DNA of 64,000 bases. It comes from Blastomonas sp. Lineage in GTDB: Bacteria > Pseudomonadota > Alphaproteobacteria > Sphingomonadales > Sphingomonadaceae. The stretch's first letter is position 1; every line of letters begins with the position of its first letter. The position numbers and the translations under genes are program-made. The notes under the pieces were generated by a model. It saw nothing but the letters and a program-made list of their open reading frames with translations. It did no database searches and was not told the origin of the DNA. The stretch covers positions 62,001 to 126,000 of the forward strand of contig NZ_JAUCZC010000008.1 of the NCBI RefSeq assembly GCF_030373265.1, read 5' to 3'. Below are positions 1 to 12,194 of this stretch, one piece after another.

Positions 1-537
1 GCCGCCGAGCTTGTCACCGGGCTGAAAAAGGTTGCGCCGTTCGAGATTTCGGTCGCGGCCTATCCCGAAACCCATCCCGATGCCGATTGCCCCGAGAGCG
101 ACATCGACAATCTGAAACGCAAGATCGATGCGGGCGCGGACCAGGCGATCACCCAGTTCTTCTTCTCGCCCGAAGCGTTTTTCCGCTTCCGCGACGCGTA
201 TGCCAAGGCGGGGATCACCAAGCCGATCCTGCCGGGGATCCTGCCGGTCAGCAATGTCGCCACCACCCGCAAGATCGCCGGGCTGTGCGGCACGGAAATT
301 CCGCAGTGGATGAACGACCTGTTCGAGGGGCTCGACGATCACCCGACCACCCGCCAGCTGGTCGCGGCCACTGTGGCCGCCGAGATGTGCCGCCGCCTTT
401 ATTCGGGCGGGGTGCGCCACTTCCATTTCTATACCCTCAACCGCGCCGAGCTGAGCTTTGCGATCTGCCACCTGCTGGGCATGCGCGCACCGCAAGCCGC
501 AGCGGCCGCACCGGTGCTACAGGAGAATGCAGCGTGA
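1..537 (+). CDS. metF: 5,10-methylenetetrahydrofolate reductase, C-terminal part (5' end outside window)
   Basis: The open frame runs in from the left edge and ends at a TGA at 535-537. It reduces 5,10-methylene-THF to 5-methyl-THF, the methyl donor used by the methionine synthase encoded just downstream. Recognisable segments of the TIM-barrel flavoprotein are ISVAAYPETHP, the ITQFFFSPEAFFRF strand, the ILPGILPVSN loop and the C-terminal HFYTLNRAELSFAICHLLG stretch. About 178 residues of a roughly 300-residue protein are visible. The stop overlaps the GTG start of the next gene (GTGA), so metF and metH1 are probably translationally coupled. Identification is confident; the N-terminus and promoter cannot be seen. 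Confidence 0.93.
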   Translation, partial: AAELVTGLKKVAPFEISVAAYPETHPDADCPESDIDNLKRKIDAGADQAITQFFFSPEAFFRFRDAYAKAGITKPILPGILPVSNVATTRKIAGLCGTEIPQWMNDLFEGLDDHPTTRQLVAATVAAEMCRRLYSGGVRHFHFYTLNRAELSFAICHLLGMRAPQAAAAAPVLQENAA

Positions 538-1580
538 CCCCCGCCGAGAAACTCAAGTCGATCGCCGCCACACGCATCATGATGCTCGATGGCGGCTATG
601 GCACCGCGATCCAGGCGGCCAAGCTCAACGAAGCGGATTTCCGTGGGAGCCTCGAGTTCACGCATGACCAGAAGGGCAACAACGACATTCTGGCGCTGAC
701 GTGCCCCAGCGTGATCGCCGGCATCCACCGCGCCTATCTCGATGCGGGATCGGACATCATCGAGACCAACACCTTCAGCGCCAACCGCATCAGCCAGGCC
801 GACTATGGCGCCGAGCATCTGGTGCGCGAGATCAACCTCGAATCCGCCCGCGTCGCGCGCGAGGAAGCCAACGCCGCAGAAGCGCGCGACGGCAAGCCCC
901 GCTTCGTCGCGGGCGCGATCGGCCCGACCAACAAGACATTGTCGCTGTCGCCCGATGTCAACGATCCGGGCTATCGCGAGGTCGATTTCGACACGATGCG
1001 CGATGTCTATCGCGAGCAGTGCGATGCGCTGGTCGAAGGCGGCGTGGATTTCATCCTGATCGAGACGATCTTCGACACGCTGAACGCCAAGTCCGCCGCG
1101 ATGGCGGCGCGCGATGCGGCAGAGGCGGCAGGCCGCGACGTGCCGATCATGATCTCGATGACGATCACCGACATGGCCGGGCGCAACCTGTCTGGCCACA
1201 CCGTCGAGGCGTTCTGGCACGCGGTGCGGCACATCAAGCCGCTGACCATCGGGCTCAACTGCTCGTTCGGCGCCGACCTGTTGCGCCCGCATCTGGCGGC
1301 GCTCGCGCGGCAGGCCGATACTTTGGTGATGGCCTATCCCAATGCGGGCCTGCCCAACGACCTTGGCCAGTATGACGAGCTGCCCGAGCACACCGCCGAG
1401 CTGATCAAGGTGTGGCTCAAGGACGGGCTGATCAACATCGTCGGCGGCTGCTGCGGTACCACCCCGGCGCACATCGGCGCGATTTCGCGTGCGGTCGCCG
1501 ATGCCCAGCCGCGCGCCATCCCGACCCCGCCGGTGCAGACCCGCCTTGCCGGGCTGGAGCCGTTCACGATGGCGGCTTGA
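534..1580 (+). CDS. metH: Methionine synthase part 1: homocysteine S-methyltransferase domain protein
   Basis: This 348-residue protein is the zinc-dependent homocysteine-binding module of cobalamin-dependent methionine synthase, encoded as a separate polypeptide. The first half carries [12 protein letters not shown] and [16 protein letters not shown]. The zinc ligands fall at Cys243 ([11 protein letters not shown]) and Cys306-Cys307 ([10 protein letters not shown]). The GTG start at 534 overlaps the metF stop. The frame is open further upstream, but that part overlaps metF in another frame and does not resemble MetH. The remaining MetH domains are encoded by the next gene, after a repeat element. 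Splitting MetH in two is familiar in sphingomonads. Confidence 0.93.
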   Translation: MTPAEKLKSIAATRIMMLDGGYGTAIQAAKLNEADFRGSLEFTHDQKGNNDILALTCPSVIAGIHRAYLDAGSDIIETNTFSANRISQADYGAEHLVREINLESARVAREEANAAEARDGKPRFVAGAIGPTNKTLSLSPDVNDPGYREVDFDTMRDVYREQCDALVEGGVDFILIETIFDTLNAKSAAMAARDAAEAAGRDVPIMISMTITDMAGRNLSGHTVEAFWHAVRHIKPLTIGLNCSFGADLLRPHLAALARQADTLVMAYPNAGLPNDLGQYDELPEHTAELIKVWLKDGLINIVGGCCGTTPAHIGAISRAVADAQPRAIPTPPVQTRLAGLEPFTMAA

Positions 1581-1583
1581 ATC

Positions 1584-1706
1584 AATCCTCCCCTGCAAGG
1601 GGAGGTGGATCGCCGCAGGCGAGACGGAGGGGTATCGCCCCCTCGATAGCGTGACACCCCTCCACCATGCTTCGCATGGTCCCCCTCCCCCGCAGGGGGA
1701 GGAATT
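1584..1706 (+). repeat. Dispersed palindrome-flanked repeat, copy 1, between metH1 and metH2
   Basis: A GC-rich element of about 120 bp has a palindrome at each end (CCTCCCCTGCAAGGGGAGG on the left; CCTCCCCC-GCA-GGGGGAGG at 1684-1702 on the right) around a core containing GACGGAGGGGT and CGATAGCGTGACACCCCTCC. A second copy lies at 55822-55944 on the minus strand. In both copies the right-hand palindrome directly precedes a start codon and its GGAGG serves as the likely ribosome-binding site. It resembles the short miniature repeats scattered through sphingomonad genomes; it carries no ORF and no recognisable target-site duplication. Confidence 0.85.
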
Positions 1707-1717
1707 TGAGAGAAAAA

Positions 1718-4327
<2,610 letters not shown>

Positions 4328-4421
4328 TCGCCAGCGATTGACGCGGATACATTGACTCTGCGCCTTTAAGCCGCAACATCCCGCCCGGATTGGCGCTGCG
4401 CCGGTCGGGGGCCCCAAGCGC

Positions 4422-5693
4422 GTGACACCATCGGAACTCAGCGCGTATTTTTTCGTGCAGGTGGCGCTGATCATCGCCACCTGCCGCATCGTCGGCTATG
4501 CCGCGCGCCGGTGGCTGGGCCAGCCGCAGGTGGTGGGCGAGATGATCGCGGGCGTGGTGCTGGGGCCATCGCTGTTCGGCTATGTTCTGCCCGATGTCCA
4601 GGCTGCGCTGTTTCCCGCAGACACCAAGAATGTGCTGTTCGTCTGCGCGCAGATGGGCGTGGGGCTTTACATGTTCCTGGTCGGGCTGGGATTCCGGTCG
4701 GACCATTTCCGATCGCAGATGGGCAGCGCGGCTGCGGTATCCTTCGCCGGCATGGCGGCGCCGTTTCTGGTCGCGGTGGTGCTGGCGCCGATACTGCAGC
4801 AGGTGCCCGGCCTGTTCGCAAGCGACGTCAGCCAGTTTCAGGCAACGCTGTTCCTCGGCGCGTGCATCGCGATCACCGCCTTTCCGATGCTGGCGCGCAT
4901 CATCCACGAACGCGGCCTCACCGATACCAGGCTGGGCAGCCTGACCTTGTCCGCCGGTGCGATCGACGATGCCGCAGCGTGGACGGTGCTGGCGATCGTG
5001 CTGGCAAGCTTCGGCGACGGGCCGCTGGTGGCCATCAAGGCGATCGTCGGCGGGGCAAGCTTTGCCGCGTTCATGCTGCTCTTCGGGCGCCGGTTGCTCG
5101 CGCCGCTGGGCCGGATCGCCGAGCGCGACGGCAAGGTGACGCACTCGATGCTCGCGGTGGTGCTGGTGCTGTTCATGCTCGCTGCGTTCGCGATGGATTA
5201 TATCGGCATCCATGCGGTGTTTGGCGGCTTCGTGCTGGGCATCTGCATGCCGCGCGGGGTGCTGGCCAGCGATACCCAGCGCCAGCTGGAACCGGTGATC
5301 ATGGTGCTGCTGATCCCGATGTTCTTCGCTTATTCGGGCCTCAACACCCAGCTGACCGTGGTCAACAACGCCGAACTGCTGATGATTGCGCTGGGGATCC
5401 TGGCTGCCTCGATCCTCGCCAAGGGGGTCGCCTGCTATGCCGCAGCGCGGCTCACCGGGCAGGACAACGCCACAGCCATGGCCATCGGCGCATTGATGAA
5501 CGCGCGCGGCCTGATGGAACTGATCATCATCAACATCGGGCTGCAGCGCGGGATCATCGGCCCGGCGCTGTTCTCGATGCTGGTGATCATGGCGATCGCC
5601 ACGACCTTCATGGCATCGCCCCTGTTCGATCTGGTCTATGGCCGCAGGCGCATGTCGACTTCGGTAACGGATGCGTCCGGCCCTGTCCCCTGA
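4422..5693 (+). CDS. Cation:proton antiporter (CPA2-type Na+/H+ exchanger)
   Basis: A 423-residue integral membrane protein with about 12 hydrophobic segments and no soluble TrkA/RCK domain. The conserved opening VVGEMIAGVVLGPSLFG and the internal GAIDDAAAWTVLA motif with its paired Asp residues are typical of the Na_H_Exchanger family in the CPA2 group, as is NARGLMELIIINIGL near the C-terminus. The family exchanges Na+ or K+ for protons at the inner membrane. The start is GTG at 4422; no strong Shine-Dalgarno is seen. It stands alone, 94 bp after metH2. The ion specificity cannot be read from the sequence. Confidence 0.88.
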   Translation: MTPSELSAYFFVQVALIIATCRIVGYAARRWLGQPQVVGEMIAGVVLGPSLFGYVLPDVQAALFPADTKNVLFVCAQMGVGLYMFLVGLGFRSDHFRSQMGSAAAVSFAGMAAPFLVAVVLAPILQQVPGLFASDVSQFQATLFLGACIAITAFPMLARIIHERGLTDTRLGSLTLSAGAIDDAAAWTVLAIVLASFGDGPLVAIKAIVGGASFAAFMLLFGRRLLAPLGRIAERDGKVTHSMLAVVLVLFMLAAFAMDYIGIHAVFGGFVLGICMPRGVLASDTQRQLEPVIMVLLIPMFFAYSGLNTQLTVVNNAELLMIALGILAASILAKGVACYAAARLTGQDNATAMAIGALMNARGLMELIIINIGLQRGIIGPALFSMLVIMAIATTFMASPLFDLVYGRRRMSTSVTDASGPVP

Positions 5694-5760
5694 CGGGACG
5701 GCCGGCGTGTTAACCCTCTAAATCCGGGCATCATCGTGCCGCCGTGCTATGGTCGGCGGC

Positions 5761-6699
5761 ATGATTATCCTTCGCATCGCCCTTCTTGCCGCGCTGGTCG
5801 CCAGCATCGCGGTTCCGCTCTCCGCGCAGAACCGGCCCCTGCCCTATCGGATCGCAGAAACCGGCAGGGAATATCGCTCGCTCGCCGACGCGGTATCGCG
5901 GATCGGCAACGGCAACGGCACGATCGAGGTCCAGCCGGGCACCTGGCGCGACTGCGTGGTGCAGGAAGCCGGCAACATCACCTACCGCGCGATCACACCG
6001 GGCAGCGCGATCTTCGATGGCGGCGTGTGCGAGGGCAAGGCGACCTTGGTGCTGCGCGGACGCAGCGCGCGGGTCGAGGGGCTGATCTTCCAGAACATCG
6101 CGGTGCCCGACGAGAATGGTGCGGGCATCCGGCTGGAACGCGGCGACCTCAATGTGGTCAACAGCCTGTTCCGCGACAGCCAGCAGGGCATCCTTTCCGC
6201 CATCGACAGGAACAGCCGCATCGTCATCGACAAGAGCACGTTCTCCGGGCTGGGCCTGTGCGCATCGGATTGCGCGCACTCGCTCTATATCGGCGACTAC
6301 GGCTCGCTCACCGTCACCCGTTCGCGCTTCGAAAGAGGCCAGGGCGGGCACTACGTCAAAAGCCGCGCCGCGCAGGTCAGCATCACCGATTCAAGCTTCG
6401 ACGACAGCAACGGCAACGGCAGCAACTACATGATCGACCTGCCCGGCGGCGCGAGCGGCGAGATCACCCGCAACATCTTCGTGCAGGGCCAGGCCAAGGA
6501 AAACTGGTCGGCGTTCATCGCCATCGCCGCCGAGGGCCGCAGCTATTCGTCCGCGGGCCTGCAGATCTTCGACAACAGCGCGAGCCTCGCCCCCGGCGTA
6601 GTGCGCGACACCTGGTTTGTCGCCAACTGGAGCCGCGATGCCATTGCGCTGGGCGACAACCGCCTTGGCAAAGGCCTTAGCCCCTACGATCAGCGCTGA
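5761..6699 (+). CDS. Exported right-handed parallel beta-helix protein
   Basis: A protein of about 312 residues with an N-terminal signal peptide (MIILRIALLAALVASIAV, likely cut after PLSA). The body has short repeated strands with many Asn, Gly and Ser turns (RVEGLIFQNIAV, LNVVNSLFRDSQQGILS, RIVIDKSTFSGLGL, SLTVTRSRFERGQGG, QVSITDSSFDDSNGNG), the pattern of a pectate-lyase-like right-handed beta-helix. No catalytic set of a polysaccharide lyase can be assigned, so only the fold is named. ATG 5761 was chosen because it starts the signal peptide; ATG 5749, four codons upstream, is possible. It converges with the next gene, only 4 bp away. Confidence 0.75.
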   Translation: MIILRIALLAALVASIAVPLSAQNRPLPYRIAETGREYRSLADAVSRIGNGNGTIEVQPGTWRDCVVQEAGNITYRAITPGSAIFDGGVCEGKATLVLRGRSARVEGLIFQNIAVPDENGAGIRLERGDLNVVNSLFRDSQQGILSAIDRNSRIVIDKSTFSGLGLCASDCAHSLYIGDYGSLTVTRSRFERGQGGHYVKSRAAQVSITDSSFDDSNGNGSNYMIDLPGGASGEITRNIFVQGQAKENWSAFIAIAAEGRSYSSAGLQIFDNSASLAPGVVRDTWFVANWSRDAIALGDNRLGKGLSPYDQR

Positions 6700-6703
6700 C
6701 GGC

Positions 6704-7765
6704 TCACGCCGCCGGCTGATCGATACCGATCCGCTTGGCCCGGGCCTTCCACATGTCGCGGGCATAGGCCTGCATGTCGGGGATCTTGTCGACCTCGTCG
6801 ATGATCTCGAGGCCGAAGATGGTCTCGACCACGTCCTCGAGCGTGACGATGCCCTGCGCCGAGCCATATTCATCGACCACCAGCATGATGTGATGGTTCT
6901 CCTCGATGAACCGCTGAAACAGCCGGTCCACAGGTACCGTGCCCAGCGTGCTCGACATCGGCCGGATCAGGGTATCGAGCGTTCCGGCAGACTGCGCGCC
7001 GTTTTCGATGATGTGCATCAGCACCTCACCCTTGATCACGAAGCCGATGACATCGGCAGGATCGCTGTCGGAGATCGGGATCCGGGTAAACGGCTTGTCG
7101 CGAACCTTGCCGACGAAATCGCCCAGCGATGTGGTCCTGGGCAGGCCGAACACCACCGTGCGCGGGGTCATGATATCCCAGGTCTTGACCTCGGACAGCT
7201 GCAGCAGATTGTGCAGCACTTCGCTTTCCTGGCGGTGGAGCTGGCCCGAATCCTTGCCCATCCGGGCGACCGCCATCAGCTCCTCGCGATGCTTGGGCGC
7301 GTGCGCGGCCTGTCCGAAGGTGATCAGGCGGGTCAGTTGCTGCGAGAACCACACCAGAGGCGCGAGCAGGCGGATCAGCACCGGCAGCACCCGCCCGACG
7401 AACGGAGCGAGTTGCAAAGCATAGCGCGCGCCGATGGTCTTGGGGATGATCTCGGTGAGGATCAGCACCGCGACGGTCAGCGCGGCAGCAAAGATCGCCT
7501 GAGTCGCATTGCCGAACAGCCGCGCATATTCCGCGCCCGCCCCTGCCGCACCCATCGTGTGGGCTACGGTGTTGAGCGTCAGGATCGCGGCCAGCGGGCG
7601 ATCGACGTCGCGCTTGAGCACTTCCATGCCCTTGGCCCACCGGGCACCGTTGGTCTTGCCGGTCTGGATCGCCGATGGCGTAATCGTGAGCAGCGAGGCT
7701 TCGAGCAGCGAGCACAGGAACGAAATCCCGAGCGCGCTGCCGACATAGATAAACAATAGGGTCAT
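6704..7765 (-). CDS. CNNM/HlyC-CorC family membrane protein (DUF21 plus CBS pair)
   Basis: The 353-residue protein has three to four N-terminal membrane segments of the DUF21 (CNNM) domain, with LCSLLEASLL and the LTEIIPKTIGARYA motif. Two CBS domains follow (about 195-325), the second containing VDEYGSAQGIVTLEDVVETIFG. The C-terminal CorC/HlyC domain found in longer homologues is missing, so the protein ends soon after CBS2. Members are implicated in Mg2+/Co2+ export or resistance and nucleotide sensing, but hemolysin annotations in this family are historical. It diverges from the dsbD-like gene. Confidence 0.88.
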   Translation of the reverse strand: MTLLFIYVGSALGISFLCSLLEASLLTITPSAIQTGKTNGARWAKGMEVLKRDVDRPLAAILTLNTVAHTMGAAGAGAEYARLFGNATQAIFAAALTVAVLILTEIIPKTIGARYALQLAPFVGRVLPVLIRLLAPLVWFSQQLTRLITFGQAAHAPKHREELMAVARMGKDSGQLHRQESEVLHNLLQLSEVKTWDIMTPRTVVFGLPRTTSLGDFVGKVRDKPFTRIPISDSDPADVIGFVIKGEVLMHIIENGAQSAGTLDTLIRPMSSTLGTVPVDRLFQRFIEENHHIMLVVDEYGSAQGIVTLEDVVETIFGLEIIDEVDKIPDMQAYARDMWKARAKRIGIDQPAA

Positions 7766-7895
7766 GATGCTGCCAGATGGTTGGGGAATGCTTCGACTTA
7801 GGCGGTGTCACCTGCATCCGCAAGGTCGCAGCGGCGGACCGGGCATGCCTGTGAGCCATTGGCGGATGTGGCAAAAGCGACTACATCCCCGGCCG

Positions 7896-9977
7896 ATGAC
7901 GATGCGTGTCCTGACATATCTGCTGGCAGCGATGCTGACCCTGGTGCCGCTTGCCACGTCGACCGGACTGTCCGCGCAACCGCTGCAGCGCGGCCCCAGC
8001 AACATCACCGCAGAGTTGGTCGCCGAAAGCCCCTCGCCTGCACCGGGCAGCACGATCGATCTGGCCTTTGCGATGCGCCCTGCCCCCGGCTGGCACGGAT
8101 ACTGGCAGAACCCCGGCGATGCGGGGCTGGGCATGAGCCTGAGCTGGAGCCTGCCGTCCGGCGTCAGCGCAGCGGAACTGCGCTACCCGGTGCCCGAGAC
8201 GCTGATCATCGCCGGACTGATGAACTATGTCTATGAAGGGGCCTATGCGCCTTTGGTGACCTTGACCCTCGATCGTGGCCTCGCCCCTGGCACACGCCTG
8301 CCGATATCGGTCAAGGCCGACTGGCTGGCGTGCACCGACGAGATCTGCGTTCCCGAAAGCGCGACGCTGACCACCAGCCTGACGGTCGGCGAGGGCGCGG
8401 TGAGCAAGGCCGACCGCACCCGGTTCGACGGCTGGCGCCAGCGCCTGCCCGCGCCATTGGGGTCGCAGGCGCGCTATCAGATCGACGGCAAGGCGATCCG
8501 CATCGCCATCCCCTATCCTGCCGCTGGCGCGGTCGATGACCCGTATTTCTTCCCGAGCACCGACCTCGGCGTCAGCTATCGCGCGCCCCAGGCGTTCTTC
8601 CGCGATGGCGACCGGCTGATCGTCGAGACCGAAGCGAGCGGGTCTCTGTCGGGACCGCTGGAAGGCGTGCTGCGCATCGGCGAGCATCTGGGGCTTGAAC
8701 TGGTGGCCGAGCCGGGCGGCGTGCCTCCCGGTGGCACACGGATCGATGCCACGCCCGCCGCAGCACCTTCGGGCGACATGCTCGCTCTGCTGGCCGCTGC
8801 CCTGGGCGGCGCGCTGCTCGGCGGGCTGCTGCTCAACATCATGCCCTGCGTCTTCCCGATCCTCAGCCTCAAGGCGATCAGCCTCGCCAAGGCGGGCGGC
8901 GACGAGCGCGCGGCGCGGCGCGATGCACTGGCGTATACCGCGGGCATCGTCTTGGTGTGCGTAACCCTTGGCGGACTGCTGCTGGCGCTGCGCGCGGGCG
9001 GCGAGCAGATCGGCTGGGCGTTCCAGCTGCAGGATCCGCGGATCATCGTCGCGCTGTTGCTGCTGGTCACCGCGATCGCCTTCAACCTGGCGGGCCTGTT
9101 CGAATTCTCCAGCCTGTCGGCAGGATCGGGCCTGGCTGCCAGAGGCGGTGCATCGGGGTCGTTCTGGACCGGCGCGCTCGCAGCATTCGTCGCGACGCCG
9201 TGCACCGCGCCGTTCATGGCGGCCGCGATGGGCAGCGCGCTAATCCTGCCGGTGCCCGCCGCGCTGCTGGTGTTTGCCGGGCTGGGACTGGGCCTGGCGC
9301 TGCCGTTCCTGGCGATCGGCTTCATCCCCGCGCTGCGCCGCCGCCTGCCTAGGCCGGGCGCGTGGATGGCGACCTTCCGCAGGATCATGGCGGTGCCGAT
9401 GTTCCTGACCGCGCTGGCGCTCGTCTGGCTGCTCGGCCAGCAGACCGGCAATACCGGCGTGCTGTGGGGCTTGGCCGCCGCGATGGGGCTGGCGCTGCTG
9501 TTGTGGTGGCTGGGCGCGCGGCAGGCGGGCGGGCGCAGCGGATGGCTGGCGATGGTGCCCGCGCTCGCCAGCGTCATCGCCGCGATCGCGCTGCTGCCCA
9601 CCGATGGCGCGCTCTCCGCCCGGGAAAGCTCTGCCGACGCCACCTTGCCCACCCAGCCGTTCAGCGAGGCGAAGCTCACCGAGCTGCGTGCGGCAGGCAC
9701 CCCGGTCTTCGCCTATTTCACCGCCGACTGGTGCATCACCTGCAAGGCCAACGAGGCCGCGGCAATCCAGCGCAACGCCACCGCAGCCGCCTTCAAGCAG
9801 GCGGGCGTGGTGGTACTGGAGGGCGACTGGACCCGGCGCGACGCCGAGATCAGCCGCTATCTCGAGGCGCAGGGCCGCTCGGGCGTACCGCTGTATGTGT
9901 GGTACAAGCCCGGCAGCGACCCCGTCATTCTGCCACAGGTGCTGACCGTCGACACGCTGACCGATCTGGTCGGCTGA
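7896..9977 (+). CDS. DsbD/ScsB-like thiol:disulfide interchange protein
   Basis: The 693-residue protein carries reducing power from cytoplasmic thioredoxin across the inner membrane to periplasmic proteins. After a signal peptide (MTMRVLTYLLAAMLTLVPL) comes an ScsB-like N-terminal domain with Cys146 and Cys151 (LACTDEICVPES). The central eight-helix DsbD domain has Cys318 (NIMPCVFPI) and Cys436 (ATPCTAPFM). The C-terminal thioredoxin domain has CITC at 613-616. All three redox pairs are therefore present. The frame is open from 7764, but ATG 7896 starts the signal peptide. The large N-terminal domain is closer to ScsB than to E. coli DsbD. Confidence 0.9.
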   Translation: MTMRVLTYLLAAMLTLVPLATSTGLSAQPLQRGPSNITAELVAESPSPAPGSTIDLAFAMRPAPGWHGYWQNPGDAGLGMSLSWSLPSGVSAAELRYPVPETLIIAGLMNYVYEGAYAPLVTLTLDRGLAPGTRLPISVKADWLACTDEICVPESATLTTSLTVGEGAVSKADRTRFDGWRQRLPAPLGSQARYQIDGKAIRIAIPYPAAGAVDDPYFFPSTDLGVSYRAPQAFFRDGDRLIVETEASGSLSGPLEGVLRIGEHLGLELVAEPGGVPPGGTRIDATPAAAPSGDMLALLAAALGGALLGGLLLNIMPCVFPILSLKAISLAKAGGDERAARRDALAYTAGIVLVCVTLGGLLLALRAGGEQIGWAFQLQDPRIIVALLLLVTAIAFNLAGLFEFSSLSAGSGLAARGGASGSFWTGALAAFVATPCTAPFMAAAMGSALILPVPAALLVFAGLGLGLALPFLAIGFIPALRRRLPRPGAWMATFRRIMAVPMFLTALALVWLLGQQTGNTGVLWGLAAAMGLALLLWWLGARQAGGRSGWLAMVPALASVIAAIALLPTDGALSARESSADATLPTQPFSEAKLTELRAAGTPVFAYFTADWCITCKANEAAAIQRNATAAAFKQAGVVVLEGDWTRRDAEISRYLEAQGRSGVPLYVWYKPGSDPVILPQVLTVDTLTDLVG

Positions 9978-10008
9978 CCGTCCGACCGGCTGACCGGCGC
10001 GGTTGCTC

Positions 10009-11184
10009 TCAGGCGGTGACCGCGCGCAGGCCGTCGATGAAGTGCGGGATGTTGGCGTCGGTGAAGCCGGCGATGTTGATCCGGCCCGATCCCGCCATGT
10101 ACACCCCATAATCGGCGCGCAGCGCGGCGATCTGTTCGGGGCTGAGCTGCAGCACCGAGAACAGACCGTTCTGCTGGCCGACGGCGGCAAGGTTGACCGA
10201 TCCGATTTCCCGGTGCGCCGCCAGTGCATCGCGCACGCTGCGCATCCGGTCGCGCATCGATTCCAGCTCGTTCAGCCAGATCTTGGTCAGGCCCTCGTCC
10301 TCAAGCACGATCCGCACCGATGCTGCGCCGTGATCGGGCGGCATCGACCAGTTGGCGCGCGCCAGCGAAGCAAGGTTGGATTGCACCGCCGCCTGTTGCG
10401 CCGGGCTTTCGGTCATCACGTACAGCGCGCCGACGCGCTCGCGATACAGGCCGAAATTCTTGTCGCAGCTATAGGCGATCAGCGCCTCGGGCACCTTGGA
10501 GAGCACCGCGCGCAGGCCATAGCCGTCGGCCTCGAACCCATGGCCCAGGCCATGATAGGCCAGGTCGATCAGCGGGAACAGCCGCTTGGCCGCGATCGTT
10601 TCGGCGATCTCGTCCCACTGGGTTTCGCTATAGTCCGCGCCGGTCGGGTTGTGGCAGCAGCCGTGCAGCAGCACCGCATCGCCCGCCTCGGCCTTGTCGA
10701 GCGCGGCTTCGAGCGCGTTGAAATCGAGCCGCTGGGTCGCGACGTCGAGATGACGGAAGGTCTCGCAGGCCAGGCCCACCGCATTGAGGATCTGCACATG
10801 GTTGGGCCAGCTCGGCGTACCCATCCAGATCCGCTTGACCCCTGCCTTGAGCAGTAGATCCGCCGCAAGCCGCACCGCACCGGTGCCGCCCGGGGTCTGC
10901 AGCCCGTCGATGCGCCCGGCGGGATCGAAACCGCCCAGCATCCACGGCATGATCGCGCGCACGAAGCCCATATCGCCTTCGGGGCCGAGATAGCTCTTGG
11001 AGTCCTGCGAATCGAGCAGCCGCGCCTCGGCTGCCTTGATCGCGGCGAACACCGGGGTCGCGCCATCGGCGGTGCGATAGACGCCCACGCCCAGGTCGAT
11101 CTTTTCGGGCCGGCTGTCGGCGGCGTAAAGCTTGATCAGCGCGAGCAGCGCATCGGCCGGCTGCGCCTTGAGTTGTTCGAGCAC
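10009..11184 (-). CDS. Aromatic amino acid aminotransferase (class I, AspC/TyrB type)
   Basis: A PLP-dependent aminotransferase of 391 residues. Family features are LIKLYAADSRPEKIDLGVGVYR near the start, GGTGAVRLAADLL, the HGCCHNPTGADYS loop and the lysine that binds PLP at about Lys242 (AYSCDKNFGLYRERVGALY). It transfers the amino group between aromatic amino acids or aspartate and 2-oxoglutarate; substrate preference cannot be fixed from sequence. The frame also allows a TTG at 11199, but GTG 11184 has a GGGGGA seven bases upstream and gives the usual N-terminus, so it was chosen. It converges with dsbD, 31 bp away. Confidence 0.9.
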   Translation of the reverse strand: MLEQLKAQPADALLALIKLYAADSRPEKIDLGVGVYRTADGATPVFAAIKAAEARLLDSQDSKSYLGPEGDMGFVRAIMPWMLGGFDPAGRIDGLQTPGGTGAVRLAADLLLKAGVKRIWMGTPSWPNHVQILNAVGLACETFRHLDVATQRLDFNALEAALDKAEAGDAVLLHGCCHNPTGADYSETQWDEIAETIAAKRLFPLIDLAYHGLGHGFEADGYGLRAVLSKVPEALIAYSCDKNFGLYRERVGALYVMTESPAQQAAVQSNLASLARANWSMPPDHGAASVRIVLEDEGLTKIWLNELESMRDRMRSVRDALAAHREIGSVNLAAVGQQNGLFSVLQLSPEQIAALRADYGVYMAGSGRINIAGFTDANIPHFIDGLRAVTA

Positions 11185-11287
11185 GATGGTATCCCCCAAA
11201 GGTTCACAAGATTGTTGCCGAAATGCCAGCGTCCGGCATCAGGAAAATGCGCGTGTCTCCATGCCGCCAGCGGCGCGTCGGGGCAAG

Positions 11288-11329
11288 GCAAAAAGGCCGG
11301 TTGCCGCTTTGTCGCGACAACCGGCCTTT
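11288..11329 (-). terminator. Rho-independent terminator downstream of eipA
   Basis: A perfect 12-bp stem (AAAGGCCGGTTG at 11292-11303 pairing with CAACCGGCCTTT at 11318-11329) has a 14-nt loop. Read on the minus strand it ends in a short run of T, so it fits a terminator for the eipA transcript and separates it from the aminotransferase gene. Confidence 0.85.
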
Positions 11330-11393
11330 CGACGCCCTTAGCGGCGGTGCGACCCTGCGGGCTAAGACACGGTGATGACGGTCTGCGCCGTCA

Positions 11394-12194
11394 TCAGAAG
11401 GGAACAAAATTGCGCTTGCGGGTGAACTTCATATAGCCCGCGTTGATGCCCAGCCTGAGGCCCAGCCCCAGACGCACCGGGATCAGCACCACATCGCCGC
11501 GCCTGAGATAGCTGGTGTGGAATCCGCCGACCAGATAGGCCGCGCCCTCGCCGGCGCCAAAGCGCTTGTAGAGGTCCTCGCTGTCATACAGATTGTAGAC
11601 CAGCACGAAGGTGTTGCCGGCATTGGCGCCGGCATCGAAGCCGATCGAGGGCCCCGTCCAGTAGACCGGCCGCTCGCCCTCGACCTTATGGTGCAGCGTG
11701 CCCGAGCCATAGCGCAGGCCGACCACGAACGCGCCCGACGCTTCGCGTCCGACGATATAGCCATTGGGCTCGCCCTGCTTGCGCAGGATATCCTCGATCA
11801 GGCCAGCCAACCCTTCGGCGCCCTTGCCGAACACGCCTTCTGCCGCGCCGATCAGGTCGTCCCGCTGATAGCCATTGGCGGCCGTGCCCGAGGGTTCTTC
11901 GAAGGCCGACGGCGCATTGAACCCCGGCTGAGGCGGGGTCGCGGGCGGCGGCGCGGCGGCAGGAGCGTTATACGCTCCCGCATCCGGGGTGCCATAGTCA
12001 TAGCCCCCGTCGAGCGGCAGGTCGGTGGCGTGAGCATCGGGCGAGGGGCGCGCTGGCGCCAGGTCCGAATCGATCGCGTCATTGGGGTCGATGGTGGTGA
12101 GTTGCGCCAGGGCCGGTCCTGCGACAGGTCCCCCCAACGCCATGGTCAACACCCCGGCGGCCGCCAGAATATGCTTGAATAGCCCCGATCGCAT
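11394..12194 (-). CDS. eipA: DUF1134 / EipA-type envelope protein
   Basis: The 266-residue protein has a signal peptide (MRSGLFKHILAAAGVLTMAL...PALA), a Pro/Ala/Gly-rich linker to about residue 90, and a C-terminal DUF1134 domain (about 95-266) with DDLIGAAEGVFGKGAEGLAGLIE and GPSIGFDAGANAGNTFVLVYN. In Brucella and Caulobacter this domain defines EipA, a periplasmic beta-barrel-like protein needed for envelope integrity. The conserved gene in alphaproteobacteria makes the assignment secure at the family level. ATG 12194 was chosen over the longer frame because it starts the signal peptide and is preceded by GGGAGG. A rho-independent terminator lies 65 bp downstream. Confidence 0.85.
   Translation of the reverse strand: MRSGLFKHILAAAGVLTMALGGPVAGPALAQLTTIDPNDAIDSDLAPARPSPDAHATDLPLDGGYDYGTPDAGAYNAPAAAPPPATPPQPGFNAPSAFEEPSGTAANGYQRDDLIGAAEGVFGKGAEGLAGLIEDILRKQGEPNGYIVGREASGAFVVGLRYGSGTLHHKVEGERPVYWTGPSIGFDAGANAGNTFVLVYNLYDSEDLYKRFGAGEGAAYLVGGFHTSYLRRGDVVLIPVRLGLGLRLGINAGYMKFTRKRNFVPF

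Noticed and set aside
87-533. N-terminal extension of the metH1 frame over metF
   Set aside because: This stretch is a shifted reading of metF; homology to MetH begins only after GTG 534.
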